Origin: Vagococcus proximus
Lineage (GTDB): Bacteria; Bacillota; Bacilli; Lactobacillales; Vagococcaceae
Length of the DNA stretch: 64,000 nucleotides
NCBI RefSeq assembly: GCF_029143285.1
Contig: NZ_JAPDSH010000005.1
Coordinates: forward strand, 62,001-126,000
Direction of reading: 5' to 3'
Position numbers and translations under genes: made by a program. Positions within the stretch are counted from its first letter, which is position 1. Every line of letters starts with the position of its first letter. Positions 31,519 through 40,317 of this stretch are shown piece after piece. The notes below the pieces were generated by a model. That model saw only the letters and a list, made by a program, of their open reading frames with translations, was not told the DNA's origin and ran no database searches.

Positions 31519-32454
31519 ATGTCTAACCGAAAGAAAGAAAAATTACCAAAAGTTAAAGTAGAACAAATAGAATACAAAAAAGTCTGTCCTATATGCGAGC
31601 GAAAGTCTAAAGCTAAAACAAGATGTTGTATGACCTGTAATAAAAAAATTAAGTGGTTAAATGACACCTACGATCAAACTGAGAGTATCGTGAATAGGAA
31701 GAATAAGCGTTCAGGAAAGTTAAGTATTGTTAAGTTTCTTCATAGAATGGAACAAAAGAAAATGACGGGTGAAGAGTTGTTTTCTTATATTAATGAGATT
31801 CCTGAGGTTAGATTTAATGAAATAGCTAGACCATTGAAACATGAAAGAGCCTATGCTATGAAAGATGCTGGAAGAAATCGAGAGTACAAACGAAAGCAAT
31901 TGAAAGAGAATCCCTATTTTAGTAAGGGCGATTACAACATACCTGACTATATAAAAGTTATTTTTTCTAAGCGAGCTGATTGTGAGTTGTTGGCTGTAAG
32001 TGGGAACTACAATGATTTAACAATTCACTATAAGTGTTTAAGGTGTAATGAAGAACATTTGGCATTAGAGAGTAATCTAACTGCAGGGCACAATTGTACA
32101 AGCACGATGTCTAGTTACGAGTATCTTGTAACTCAATTTTTAAAAGAACGTGGGTATCATTTTGTTTCTCAGCATAAAACCTTAAGGTGCATAAATCCAA
32201 CAACCAACATGCCGTTACCTTATGACTTCCAGCTCATCAATGAAAAGTTAATTATTGAAGTACAGGGTGAACAACATTATAAATTCGTTGAGATATTTCA
32301 TCGTAATGAAGAAGGTTTTGAGTACCAGAGATGGAAAGACGAGTATAAGAAAAACTGTGCACTTAATCGTGGATTTGGTTACCTAGAAATACGGTATGAT
32401 GAATTTGAGAATAACAAGTATAAAGATATGATTTTAGAGAAATTAACCAGTTAA
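31519..32454 (+). CDS. Zinc-ribbon protein with a C-terminal PD-(D/E)XK-type nuclease domain
   Basis: A 311-residue protein. The N terminus carries a probable zinc ribbon (CPICERKSKAKTRCCMTC, about residues 20-37). A second one lies mid-protein (CLRCNEEH...HNC). The C-terminal 110 residues, from SSYEYLVTQFL through PYDFQLINEKLIIEVQGEQHY (in two strands), have the D...E-x-Q arrangement of homing-endonuclease-like or Vsr-like nucleases. Such proteins occur in phages and defence islands; this one's role is unknown. ATG 31519 is chosen, just after GAGAGGTG. A -10 TATAAT lies near 31492. Confidence 0.65.
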   Translation: MSNRKKEKLPKVKVEQIEYKKVCPICERKSKAKTRCCMTCNKKIKWLNDTYDQTESIVNRKNKRSGKLSIVKFLHRMEQKKMTGEELFSYINEIPEVRFNEIARPLKHERAYAMKDAGRNREYKRKQLKENPYFSKGDYNIPDYIKVIFSKRADCELLAVSGNYNDLTIHYKCLRCNEEHLALESNLTAGHNCTSTMSSYEYLVTQFLKERGYHFVSQHKTLRCINPTTNMPLPYDFQLINEKLIIEVQGEQHYKFVEIFHRNEEGFEYQRWKDEYKKNCALNRGFGYLEIRYDEFENNKYKDMILEKLTS

Positions 32455-32465
32455 ATAGGGGCTAA

Positions 32466-32502
32466 AAAAGGAGAGGTCATGATAAAAGTGACCTCTTTTT
32501 TT
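32466..32502 (+). terminator. Intrinsic terminator
   Basis: AGAGGTCA / TGACCTCT stem with flanking A and T tracts, 12 nt after the zinc-ribbon gene. Confidence 0.9.
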
Positions 32503-32627
32503 ATGTATAAACTATCAGAGTTGTTCAAAAATAACACTTTATATATATAGTGATAATCAGGTTTGGTATAATTAATTGAAAGAAACATTTTTTTAGCATT
32601 GAGCTAGGAATGGAGAGAAAATAACAT

Positions 32628-33446
32628 ATGAAAAAAATAATGTTGGGTGTTTGTTGTTTAAGTGTGATAGCAATAGTAGGTGGATGTAAACAAGAAAATC
32701 AGAATGTCACTCATTCTGAAGGGGAAGTAACTGAGGTGTCAAAAAATAGTGAGGGTTCTATGACCGAAACAACGGTATCGCAAAAAAAAGAGTTGAGTTT
32801 GACCACTGAAGAAATGGAAAAGTGGGTAAGAGAAGTGTTAGTTTTCAGTGATAGATGGAATGATGATTATGTTATATCAACTGCTATTAATCAAACCGAT
32901 GATATGCTTTATTCTCAAGTAGGGAAACCACAAACAGGCAGTGACTATGTTTTTAGAATTAACTCAGTAGGGGAGCTAGAAGCTAAAATCGGTAACATGA
33001 ATTATGACTTTAAAACAGTCTCTACCACGTATTTAGTAATGGATGTATCGAAAGAAGAGTTGATTAAGGTATTTGGAGAAGAAATCGAGCCGCCAACTAT
33101 TGCTGAGGATAAAATAAATTCATTTGATGAGGCGGTCGCTTATGTTTTAGATAATGAGGCGTTATGGAATCAGTCTGATTATAAGGTTCAAGGTCACCGA
33201 GAGGATGAAATGGCAACTAAGTTACATAGTAATGAGATTGGTGAGAATTACAGTGTCTCTATTCTGATTGATAAACCAATTTATCCGCAGTTAGAAAAAG
33301 GCTCGTTATCGTTTGTTGTTTATAAGGATGGTAGAATTGACCAGCAAATAAGACCAACAGGTGTTGATTTTGCAGTATTACTAGATCCTAGTGGTGGTAA
33401 AGAGAAGACGATGGTGAATTACTCGGAGATTGAAAGGTATGATTAA
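32628..33446 (+). CDS. Putative lipoprotein of unknown function
   Basis: A 272-residue secreted lipoprotein. The signal peptide ends in a lipobox VGGC with the lipidated Cys at residue 20. A Ser/Thr/Glu-rich linker (about 21-62) leads to a soluble domain of about 210 residues with no motif I recognise. It has its own region upstream and is not obviously coupled to the nuclease genes around it. Confidence 0.65.
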   Translation: MKKIMLGVCCLSVIAIVGGCKQENQNVTHSEGEVTEVSKNSEGSMTETTVSQKKELSLTTEEMEKWVREVLVFSDRWNDDYVISTAINQTDDMLYSQVGKPQTGSDYVFRINSVGELEAKIGNMNYDFKTVSTTYLVMDVSKEELIKVFGEEIEPPTIAEDKINSFDEAVAYVLDNEALWNQSDYKVQGHREDEMATKLHSNEIGENYSVSILIDKPIYPQLEKGSLSFVVYKDGRIDQQIRPTGVDFAVLLDPSGGKEKTMVNYSEIERYD

Positions 33447-33512
33447 AATGGTGGGTTACAAAACAGTAAAAATTTAATGTATATAATATTATTTAATTAG
33501 AAGGAGAATAAT

Positions 33513-33947
33513 GTGTTAAATAAATTAAGTAAATACCCTTTTGAAGATATGGGAAAAAAATTCAGAGAACACCGTAATTATAATAAAATAGCAGCCCATT
33601 TATCCGACTATGGATATATGTGTTCTTGGTTACCTGTTGATAGTGAAGGTGCTGACTTCATTGCAGTTCATTGTAAAAACAATGATGTTTTGAAAATACA
33701 ACTCAAAGGTCGTATTACGATTGATCCAAAGTATAAAGAAAAAAATATTTATATGGCTTTTCCATTAAGTGATAAAGATTCTTCGAAAAATTGGGTAATC
33801 GTTCCTCATGATAAGTTAGTTCCTTTGTTTACTGAAGTGAAGCGATGGGAAAGTGGAAAAGGCAGGTCTAATGGGAAGGTTCCAGATAAAATAGTTAATA
33901 AGGTTATAGATTTGTCTATTGTTGAACCATTTGATTTTGTAAATTAA
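33513..33947 (+). CDS. Small PD-(D/E)XK-like protein
   Basis: A 144-residue protein. The order helix, GADFIAVHC, then KIQLKGR (about residues 50-76) is the D...(D/E/Q)xK layout of compact PD-(D/E)XK nuclease-like folds, with Gln in the middle position. It may be an endonuclease or an inactive DNA-binding relative. GTG 33513 follows AAGGAG by 6 nt; the ATG two bases earlier stops at once. It converges on the methyltransferase gene, separated by a bidirectional terminator. Confidence 0.55.
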   Translation: MLNKLSKYPFEDMGKKFREHRNYNKIAAHLSDYGYMCSWLPVDSEGADFIAVHCKNNDVLKIQLKGRITIDPKYKEKNIYMAFPLSDKDSSKNWVIVPHDKLVPLFTEVKRWESGKGRSNGKVPDKIVNKVIDLSIVEPFDFVN

Positions 33948-33965
33948 CATTAGTTATTACCAATA

Positions 33966-34003
33966 AAAAAGAGCATCCTCAATTTTTGAGGATGCTCTTT
34001 TTA
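33966..34003. terminator. Bidirectional terminator
   Basis: A perfect 12-bp core (GAGCATCCTCAA / TTGAGGATGCTC) with A and T flanks lies between convergent genes. Confidence 0.93.
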
Positions 34004-34017
34004 TAGTAGTTATAGAA

Positions 34018-35301
34018 TTAATACTTTGTATCAATAATTTTTAATTCATCGCCTATCCGTTTAACGATACCTGTTACAAGGGCATTGCCCATAAAGAACA
34101 TGCGCATACGGTAGCTTACTTCAACTTTGTCACCATTTGCTGTAAGTTTGTATCTTGTCCAGTCATCGGGGAAATCTTGTAATCGTTCTGCTTCAATAGG
34201 TGTTATTAGGCGATAGTTGTCATCAATTTTTAAAAGGTGGGTTGACCGATTAAGTGAGCCTTCAGAAGTTAGCATTGTTCTACCAGGTAAGTCTAATGAA
34301 TCATAAGGACTCATTCCACCTTCTGAGAAAGTATACTCATGGCCATCTGCCGACGTACGTTTAATCTTTTTAGGACCTCTTAAATACTTGAATTTTTCTA
34401 AACGTTCATCTGTAATATATAAGTTTTCAGGAACATCAGATTCAGGAACGATAATGTCTCTTAAGGTAAGAGGTTTTTCATTCCCTGCTGGTTCAGTATC
34501 TATAGAGTAATATTTGCCATGTCTCATAATACCTGTGTTCCATATTTGACCAGTAAAGTTATCTGATATATCTACAAGGTCTGAAGGTAACTCGCTAGAA
34601 GCGGTTCTGTTTTTGTAGGGGCTATCTTTGATTGGGAATTGTCTAGCAAAAAGTCCGCTATTAAAGATATAGTCCTCATAAGTTGAAGTATCATCTTCTA
34701 TAAGCGTTGTTGAACTTTTTTGTTTATCCCAGTGTTTAGCCCAACCAGTATCATTTCTGTAAACGAAAAAGAAAACACGGCGACGTCTTTGGGCACGTCC
34801 GTAATCGGCGGCATTGATAACGCGCCATTCAACAGAGTAGCCTAATTCATTAAAGGCAGCTAACATAATAGCAAAATCACGGCCACGTTGTTTTGAGGGG
34901 GATTTCAGTAAACGATCGACATTTTCTAGAATAAGGTATTTAGGTTTAATCTGCTCAGTAGCTCGAATAATTTCCCAAAAAAGAACCCCTTTTTTCCCTT
35001 CAATCCCAAGTTCATGTTTTTTACTACGTGCAACAGAGTAGTCTTGGCATGGGAATCCGCCAACAATCATGTCGACACCGTTATCTTTCATCTCATTAAA
35101 TTTTTCATTTTTAATAGTTGAAACGTCATCGGGGATATGTTCCATATTAGGAAGACGATAGCACCCTACTTCATAAGCATCTTGTGATTTTCGTGAAGGT
35201 TCGTATTGATTTGAGTAAATAGTTTGATAGAAAGAGGAATCTGAGTTGTTTAAACCAATAATAAATCCTCCGACACCATCAAACATAGAAAAAATTTTCA
35301 T
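34018..35301 (-). CDS. DNA (cytosine-5-)-methyltransferase of a type II R-M system
   Basis: A 427-residue C5-cytosine methyltransferase. Motif I is FSMFDGVGGF (residues 4-13), motif IV is GGFPCQDYS with catalytic Cys85, motif VI is ENVDRL, motif VIII is QRRRRVFFF, motif IX is TPIEAERLQDFPDDW, and motif X is GNALVTGIVKRI. The region between VIII and IX is the target-recognition part. ATG 35301 follows AGGAG; the longer frame would start within the divergent promoter. It pairs divergently with a Sau3AI-like endonuclease, and M.Sau3AI is also a C5 enzyme, so GATC is a plausible but unproven target. Confidence 0.93.
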   Translation of the reverse strand: MKIFSMFDGVGGFIIGLNNSDSSFYQTIYSNQYEPSRKSQDAYEVGCYRLPNMEHIPDDVSTIKNEKFNEMKDNGVDMIVGGFPCQDYSVARSKKHELGIEGKKGVLFWEIIRATEQIKPKYLILENVDRLLKSPSKQRGRDFAIMLAAFNELGYSVEWRVINAADYGRAQRRRRVFFFVYRNDTGWAKHWDKQKSSTTLIEDDTSTYEDYIFNSGLFARQFPIKDSPYKNRTASSELPSDLVDISDNFTGQIWNTGIMRHGKYYSIDTEPAGNEKPLTLRDIIVPESDVPENLYITDERLEKFKYLRGPKKIKRTSADGHEYTFSEGGMSPYDSLDLPGRTMLTSEGSLNRSTHLLKIDDNYRLITPIEAERLQDFPDDWTRYKLTANGDKVEVSYRMRMFFMGNALVTGIVKRIGDELKIIDTKY

Positions 35302-35396
35302 AGTTATTCTCCTAACTAAAATAAGAACATAGTTTCGATTTGCATTGTTTATTATAACGTAAATTGGTGGAATGATCAAGAGGGAAATTCTAATAG

Positions 35397-35427
35397 TATA
35401 ATTAAAGCAGTTTCGTTATAATTAAAG
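35397..35427 (+). promoter_or_regulatory. Tandem -10 elements upstream of the endonuclease gene
   Basis: TATAATTAAAG occurs twice, at 35397-35407 and 35417-35427, exactly 20 nt apart. They sit in the short divergent region between the methyltransferase and endonuclease genes. They could be two promoters or a direct-repeat operator limiting nuclease expression until methylation is complete. Confidence 0.45.
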
Positions 35428-35445
35428 TGAAAAGAGGCGATAATA

Positions 35446-36834
35446 GTGAGTGTCTATAATTATTCAAAAGAGTGGTCTGTAGAAGATATTTTAAAAATAT
35501 CTCAAGAATTAGAGGGACAGTATTTAGGTGATTTAGATAAAAGTGGTTGGCTTAAAAATGGAGGAAACAAAGGTCGAGTTGGAAATATGATTCAAGAAGA
35601 TTACTTTGGTATTCCTGCAAACTCAGATCGAGCAGCTGATTTTAACCACCACGGTATCGAACTAAAAGTAACCCCCGTTAAGGAAGTCAGAGGGAGTCTG
35701 TACTCTGCTAAAGAACGATTGGTTTTAGGGATGATTAATTATATGAAGGATCATGAAGTAACGTTTGAAGAAAGTCTTCCAAATAAAAAAACAAAAAGCA
35801 TGTTGTTAATTTTTTACCTACACAAAGAAAATACGCCAGTAAATGATTTTCCTGTTTTAAAATCTGTATTATTTAATTTACCAGAGGAAGATCGACCAGT
35901 AGTTGAAGGAGATTATAATCAAATAATTTCAATGATTAAAGCAGGTAAAGCAGACGTGATTTCAGAAAGAGATCAAGAGTATTTAGGTGCTTGTACAAAA
36001 GGTCAAGGAAGAGGTAAGGATTTAGTTAAGCAACCTTTTTCAGATAAAGATGCCAAATCTAGAGCCTACTCTTACAAAACAGGCTATATGACTTCATATT
36101 TTAGAAGGTTAATGTCACCAGAAGATATAACACATATAGGTGTTAGTAAGAAAGTAACCTTTGAGGATACCGTTAGAGAAACATTAGATAAGTACATAGG
36201 AAAAGAAGATGTCGTTATTACAAAAGAAACAGGATGTAAAACATCGAAGAAATCAAAAAGCTATCATTTTGACGTCATGAGTTCGATGTTTAAAACCAAA
36301 GGAAAGAATGTCAATCAGACAGAAGAATTTATTAAAGAAGGCTATGCTATCAAGACGGTTAGAAATAGGTTTTATAAAAATAAAAATCAAGATATGTCCT
36401 TCCCTAATCTTGATTTTACTGAACTTTCATATGATGAATTTGAAGAGTCAAGCTGGTATTCAATGTTAGCGGAAACAACGTATGTATTAGCTATTTGGGA
36501 TGAGTATGAAGAAGGGAAGTATAGATTTGTTAATTATAAAATTTGGAGACCTAATCAGGATTTGATTGAACAAGCAGAGAAGTTATTTAATCAGATTCAA
36601 GAGATGTTACAAAAGGACGAGGTAGAAGTTTATAATGAAGGGAAGACTCGTCATCAAACATGGTCAGATAGTCTACCTAAGAAAAAAGATATTGTACCTT
36701 TCCAAATCAGACCTAAAGGCAGTGGCGAAAGTGTTATTGTTAAGATGCCGATGACTGGTAAGGAGATTAAGAAGAAAGCTTTATTTATTAATCGAGATTA
36801 TATTTATAATATAGTGACAAAGAGTGAAGATTAA
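35446..36834 (+). CDS. Sau3AI/MutH-family type II restriction endonuclease
   Basis: A 462-residue protein with two MutH-like domains. The N-terminal one has the catalytic D...E-x-K set in ADFNHHGIELKVTP (about residues 64-77), followed by the family hallmark SAKERLVLGMINYM. The C-terminal domain (from about residue 240) has AIKTVRN without the acidic residue and ends with a pattern RPKGSG...TGKEIKKKALFINRDYI, as the non-catalytic second-site domain of Sau3AI does. GTG 35446 is the start. It is divergent from its probable protecting methyltransferase. Confidence 0.88.
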   Translation: MSVYNYSKEWSVEDILKISQELEGQYLGDLDKSGWLKNGGNKGRVGNMIQEDYFGIPANSDRAADFNHHGIELKVTPVKEVRGSLYSAKERLVLGMINYMKDHEVTFEESLPNKKTKSMLLIFYLHKENTPVNDFPVLKSVLFNLPEEDRPVVEGDYNQIISMIKAGKADVISERDQEYLGACTKGQGRGKDLVKQPFSDKDAKSRAYSYKTGYMTSYFRRLMSPEDITHIGVSKKVTFEDTVRETLDKYIGKEDVVITKETGCKTSKKSKSYHFDVMSSMFKTKGKNVNQTEEFIKEGYAIKTVRNRFYKNKNQDMSFPNLDFTELSYDEFEESSWYSMLAETTYVLAIWDEYEEGKYRFVNYKIWRPNQDLIEQAEKLFNQIQEMLQKDEVEVYNEGKTRHQTWSDSLPKKKDIVPFQIRPKGSGESVIVKMPMTGKEIKKKALFINRDYIYNIVTKSED

Positions 36835-37051
36835 CTAAATGTACTTCAAATTCAGATGCACTAATCACGTGGTTAACTCTTTATTTTAAATCGATATTTA
36901 GCACTGACCATAGTATATATGTGTCGGTGTTTTTTAGTATTTAGTGGATTATCAAGTGGAAAGTGTTATTTTTATAACTATAATCAACCTATATAACGTA
37001 TACTTGTGGTGATGGGAATCGTTATTTTATTTGAGAATAGGAGAGTTTAGT

Positions 37052-38245
37052 ATGGAAATAATACCGTTCGAAATGATGCCAGATTCAGATTTAATTATTG
37101 ATGCTGTATATGAAGGTGGAAATAGAGGAAATGCCGGAGATGACCCTCTTTCTAAATTAATGAAAGTAGGAAATAGTGGTGGTTTTAGAGCAGCTCGTGA
37201 TAGTGAGAAAAATATTGCTTATATTAATATTTATACTTCGGGAGAAGATGTAAATTGGCCAGATTATATTAATAAAGAACTTGGAGTAGTTAGGTATTAT
37301 GGCGATAATAAAAAAGCGGGGAACTCATTGCGCCAAACAAAAGCGAATGGTAATAAATATCTAGAAAGACTCTTTGATTGCTCTGATGAATTTGATTGGA
37401 AAAATATGCCAGTTTTTGCATTTAAGAAATATCCAACAAGAAAAAGTAATAGGAGCATACAATTTGTTGGTCTTTTAGTTCCAAATGTTGTAGGGGTAAG
37501 ACAAGATGAGTTATTAAAAGCAATTTGGAGAACAGACAATGAAGGTAATAGATTTCAGAATTATGAGGCTAATTTTTCTATCCTAGATACGGGAATGAAT
37601 CCAATCAAAAGAGAGTGGATAGATGCTCTTTTGACAGGTGCAAGCAATCAAGATGAGTTCGCACCACCTGTATGGCTAGAGTATAAAAAAATGCAAGAGC
37701 TAAAGAATCCAATGGTTTTACAAGCAGAAAGAACGAAAAATATTCGAACTAAGTCAGAACAGCTTCCCAAAGAGGACAGTTTAAATTATAAAATGTTAAA
37801 GATGATAAAAGAAAAATTTAAAGATAATCCCATAGGCTTTGAAGAGGTAGCGATAGATATTGTTAAGCAGTTGGATAGTCGCTTCTATTTAGAAGCTACA
37901 AGAGGAGTTAGAGATGGGGGGATAGATGGTGTAGGACATTTTCAAATAGGGACAGCTAATAGTAAGGTAAGTATCCCTTGTTATTTGGAAGCGAAATGTT
38001 TTGATTTGAATAATGGTGTGGGCGTTAAACAGACATCAAGATTAATTTCAAGATTAAAGAAAAATGATTTTGGTGTTTTTGTTACAACAAGTTATATTCA
38101 TTCTCAAAGCTACAGTGAAATAATTGAGGATGGTCATAAGGTCTTGATATTAAGTGGAATTGACATCATAGAAATCTTAAAAAAATCAGGTATAAATAAC
38201 ATTGAAAATATGGAGGAGTATTTAAGTGGGTTTGGGGATTCTTAA
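37052..38245 (+). CDS. AspBHI-like modification-dependent restriction endonuclease
   Basis: A 397-residue two-domain protein. The N-terminal half (DLIIDAVYEGGNRGNAGDD, GNSGGFRAARD, then INIYTSGEDVNWPD and YYGDNKKAG) matches the SRA-like domain of AspBHI that flips out 5-methylcytosine. The C-terminal half is an Mrr-type PD-(D/E)XK nuclease: RDGGIDGVGHF supplies the Asp and CYLEAKCF the E-x-K, with FGVFVTTSYI after it. It should cut methylated foreign DNA. ATG 37052 follows TAGGAGAG. It is the first gene of a four-gene operon and lies beside a C5 R-M system. Confidence 0.82.
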   Translation: MEIIPFEMMPDSDLIIDAVYEGGNRGNAGDDPLSKLMKVGNSGGFRAARDSEKNIAYINIYTSGEDVNWPDYINKELGVVRYYGDNKKAGNSLRQTKANGNKYLERLFDCSDEFDWKNMPVFAFKKYPTRKSNRSIQFVGLLVPNVVGVRQDELLKAIWRTDNEGNRFQNYEANFSILDTGMNPIKREWIDALLTGASNQDEFAPPVWLEYKKMQELKNPMVLQAERTKNIRTKSEQLPKEDSLNYKMLKMIKEKFKDNPIGFEEVAIDIVKQLDSRFYLEATRGVRDGGIDGVGHFQIGTANSKVSIPCYLEAKCFDLNNGVGVKQTSRLISRLKKNDFGVFVTTSYIHSQSYSEIIEDGHKVLILSGIDIIEILKKSGINNIENMEEYLSGFGDS

Positions 38246-38323
38246 ATATGATGTGTAAAATGATTAATGATACGGATAGAGTATCTAGGAGATTTAAAAA
38301 ACTTATTTGAGGAGAGAAAGTTT

Positions 38324-39031
38324 ATGGAAAATATGGTTTTGTTAGATGAAGCTCAGAAAGAAATTAATGGAAAATTAAGTGAATATAAAGGGAGAAAAGT
38401 ATCAGAACTAAAAATAGAGTTAGGTATGCCAAGCAAAGATAATAAGGCTTCATTTGTACGATTAGCTAGAAAAATGTTAGGACTTACTAATAATCAATTT
38501 ACATTATGCGATAATAGAGTTAATGCTGTTTTAAAAACAGTAAGATTGACTGGAATGGAAGAGCCAGCCGAAGCAATGTCCTTTATGCCTGTCGATTTCA
38601 ATCACTGGTCAACAGTAAACAACTGGCAAGAAAGTTCTTTATATCAATATTTTAATGAAAGATTTTTAGTTTTTTTCATTTTCCAACAATATCCATCCGG
38701 AAAAAGAGTAAAGGATGATGAGATAACTTTTTTAGATGTTAGAATATGGAAAATGCCAGAATATGATTTGAATCATGGGTTAAAAGAGGTTTGGCAAAGA
38801 GTGCATTCTTTAATTAATGAGAATGAGTTGGAAATTGTAAAATGTACACAAAAAAATGGTGTTATTGTTAATAAAAATAATTTACCTAAAAGTACTTTTA
38901 ACTATTTAGGTCATTTAAGACCTGGAGCAAAAAATGGTGAAGATAAAACTATGCTACCTACGGGACAAAGTATTGTTAAACAACGTTTCTGGTTCAATCA
39001 AGATTATGTAAAAGAAATTATAGGATTATAG
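38324..39031 (+). CDS. Stand-alone MutH-fold protein resembling the Sau3AI C-terminal domain
   Basis: A 235-residue protein that aligns by eye with the second, non-catalytic MutH-like domain of the Sau3AI-like enzyme at 35446. VSELKIELGMPSKDN opens the domain. AVLKTVRLTGM stands where MutH has E-L-K-T, with the acidic residue replaced. SSLYQYFNERFLVFFIF and VRIWKMPEYDL follow. The ending (HLRPGAKNGED, then KQRFWFNQDYVKEI) keeps the family pattern. It is probably a DNA reader rather than a nuclease. ATG 38324 follows GAGGAGAG. Confidence 0.65.
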   Translation: MENMVLLDEAQKEINGKLSEYKGRKVSELKIELGMPSKDNKASFVRLARKMLGLTNNQFTLCDNRVNAVLKTVRLTGMEEPAEAMSFMPVDFNHWSTVNNWQESSLYQYFNERFLVFFIFQQYPSGKRVKDDEITFLDVRIWKMPEYDLNHGLKEVWQRVHSLINENELEIVKCTQKNGVIVNKNNLPKSTFNYLGHLRPGAKNGEDKTMLPTGQSIVKQRFWFNQDYVKEIIGL

Positions 39032-39043
39032 AGGAGAATTTTT

Positions 39044-40315
39044 ATGTTAAAAAAAGTTGATTTATTTGAGTTATATAGAAAAGGTATTATAAAAGAAGGC
39101 GGACACAGTATAAATGTGCCAATAAAAAAGGCGAATGGTGATAAATATGATGGTAAAACATATTCAATTCCACTAGAGTACTTATATTACAACAATCAAA
39201 ATGGTCGGATTGGTGTGGCGTTATCTGAATATGAAAATGCTAAAGGAACATTAATACCAGAACATAGTGAGGAATATAATAAAATAATCCAAAAAATATT
39301 AACAGATAGCGATCAAAAAACAAAGAAAGATATGAATAAATTAAAAAGAGATATTTCGATAAAAAGACAGGAAGAACCGGGGTATGTCTTAAGTGATGGG
39401 CGAGTTATTGATGGAAATAGAAGATTTACAGCTTTACGGTTATTAGAACAGGATGATTCAATATTAGAGCAACAATATTTTGAGGCGGTAATACTGGATG
39501 ATTTATCAGTTCAAAATCATGATGATCAAAAGAAGATTAAATCATTAGAATTACAAATACAGTTTGGTAAGTTAGATAAAGTTGATTATAATCCTATAGA
39601 TAGAGCAATGGATGCTTTTAAAACAGTGAAAAAAAATAATATTATGAGTGCAAAAGAATATGCTGAATATGCAGGGATAAAGGCAGTAGATGTTAATAAG
39701 AGGATTTTAGAAGCAGAGTTGATTGTTGAATTTTTAAATTTTGTGAATGTTGATGAAGATAATTTTTCTTTGGCAAAAGAATTAGATTTGGATGGACCAA
39801 TTCAAGAAATGCTCCCGCTGTATAGAAAAAATAAAAACTCTGAGAATCTACCACAAATTTTAAATACTTTATTTTCAAAAATTATTCAAATGCGCTCATC
39901 GAATGAAGATTTTAAATCAGAATTCAGACAGGTTGTAAAAGATGTTATTGGAACAGATACTGAACAAAAATTTATTGAAGAGATGGAAGAGGCCACAGAC
40001 ACTATAGTAGACGTGTTAGATAGACCGAAACCTATAAAAAATAATGTAGAATTATTTACCATATTAGATGGAGATAAAAGTACGGTTCAAGCTTTGTCTG
40101 AAGTGAAGGTAATATCATCTAAATACTCCGAAAAAGCCAAAAATTTAAAAGAGAAAAATATCCCACTTACTTTAATTGAAAAAGCACATAGTAATATTGA
40201 GGCCATAAATAAACAGCATTTAATAAATTTAGAGAAAAAAGAGATGGATAGACTAAAAAGTCGATTACTTTCATTGAAAGATTATATTGATGAAATTCTA
40301 TTAGAGGAATTTTAA
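39044..40315 (+). CDS. ParB-nuclease-like / DndB-DpdB-like protein
   Basis: A 423-residue protein. The segment YVLSDGRVIDGNRRFTALRL, with D123-G-N-R-R127, has the DGxxR signature of the ParB/sulfiredoxin fold seen in ParB and in DndB/DpdB proteins of DNA-modification systems. A helical middle (about residues 200-300) and a Lys/Glu-rich C terminus follow. ParB-fold proteins bind CTP or ATP and clamp DNA. It lies 12 nt after the MutH-like gene and 2 nt before the helicase gene, clearly one operon. Confidence 0.62.
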   Translation: MLKKVDLFELYRKGIIKEGGHSINVPIKKANGDKYDGKTYSIPLEYLYYNNQNGRIGVALSEYENAKGTLIPEHSEEYNKIIQKILTDSDQKTKKDMNKLKRDISIKRQEEPGYVLSDGRVIDGNRRFTALRLLEQDDSILEQQYFEAVILDDLSVQNHDDQKKIKSLELQIQFGKLDKVDYNPIDRAMDAFKTVKKNNIMSAKEYAEYAGIKAVDVNKRILEAELIVEFLNFVNVDEDNFSLAKELDLDGPIQEMLPLYRKNKNSENLPQILNTLFSKIIQMRSSNEDFKSEFRQVVKDVIGTDTEQKFIEEMEEATDTIVDVLDRPKPIKNNVELFTILDGDKSTVQALSEVKVISSKYSEKAKNLKEKNIPLTLIEKAHSNIEAINKQHLINLEKKEMDRLKSRLLSLKDYIDEILLEEF

Positions 40316-40317
40316 AT

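Noticed and set aside
35397-35427. R-M control (C) protein operator
   Set aside because: There is no C-protein gene. The 20-nt direct repeat consists of -10-like sequences and may simply be two promoters.
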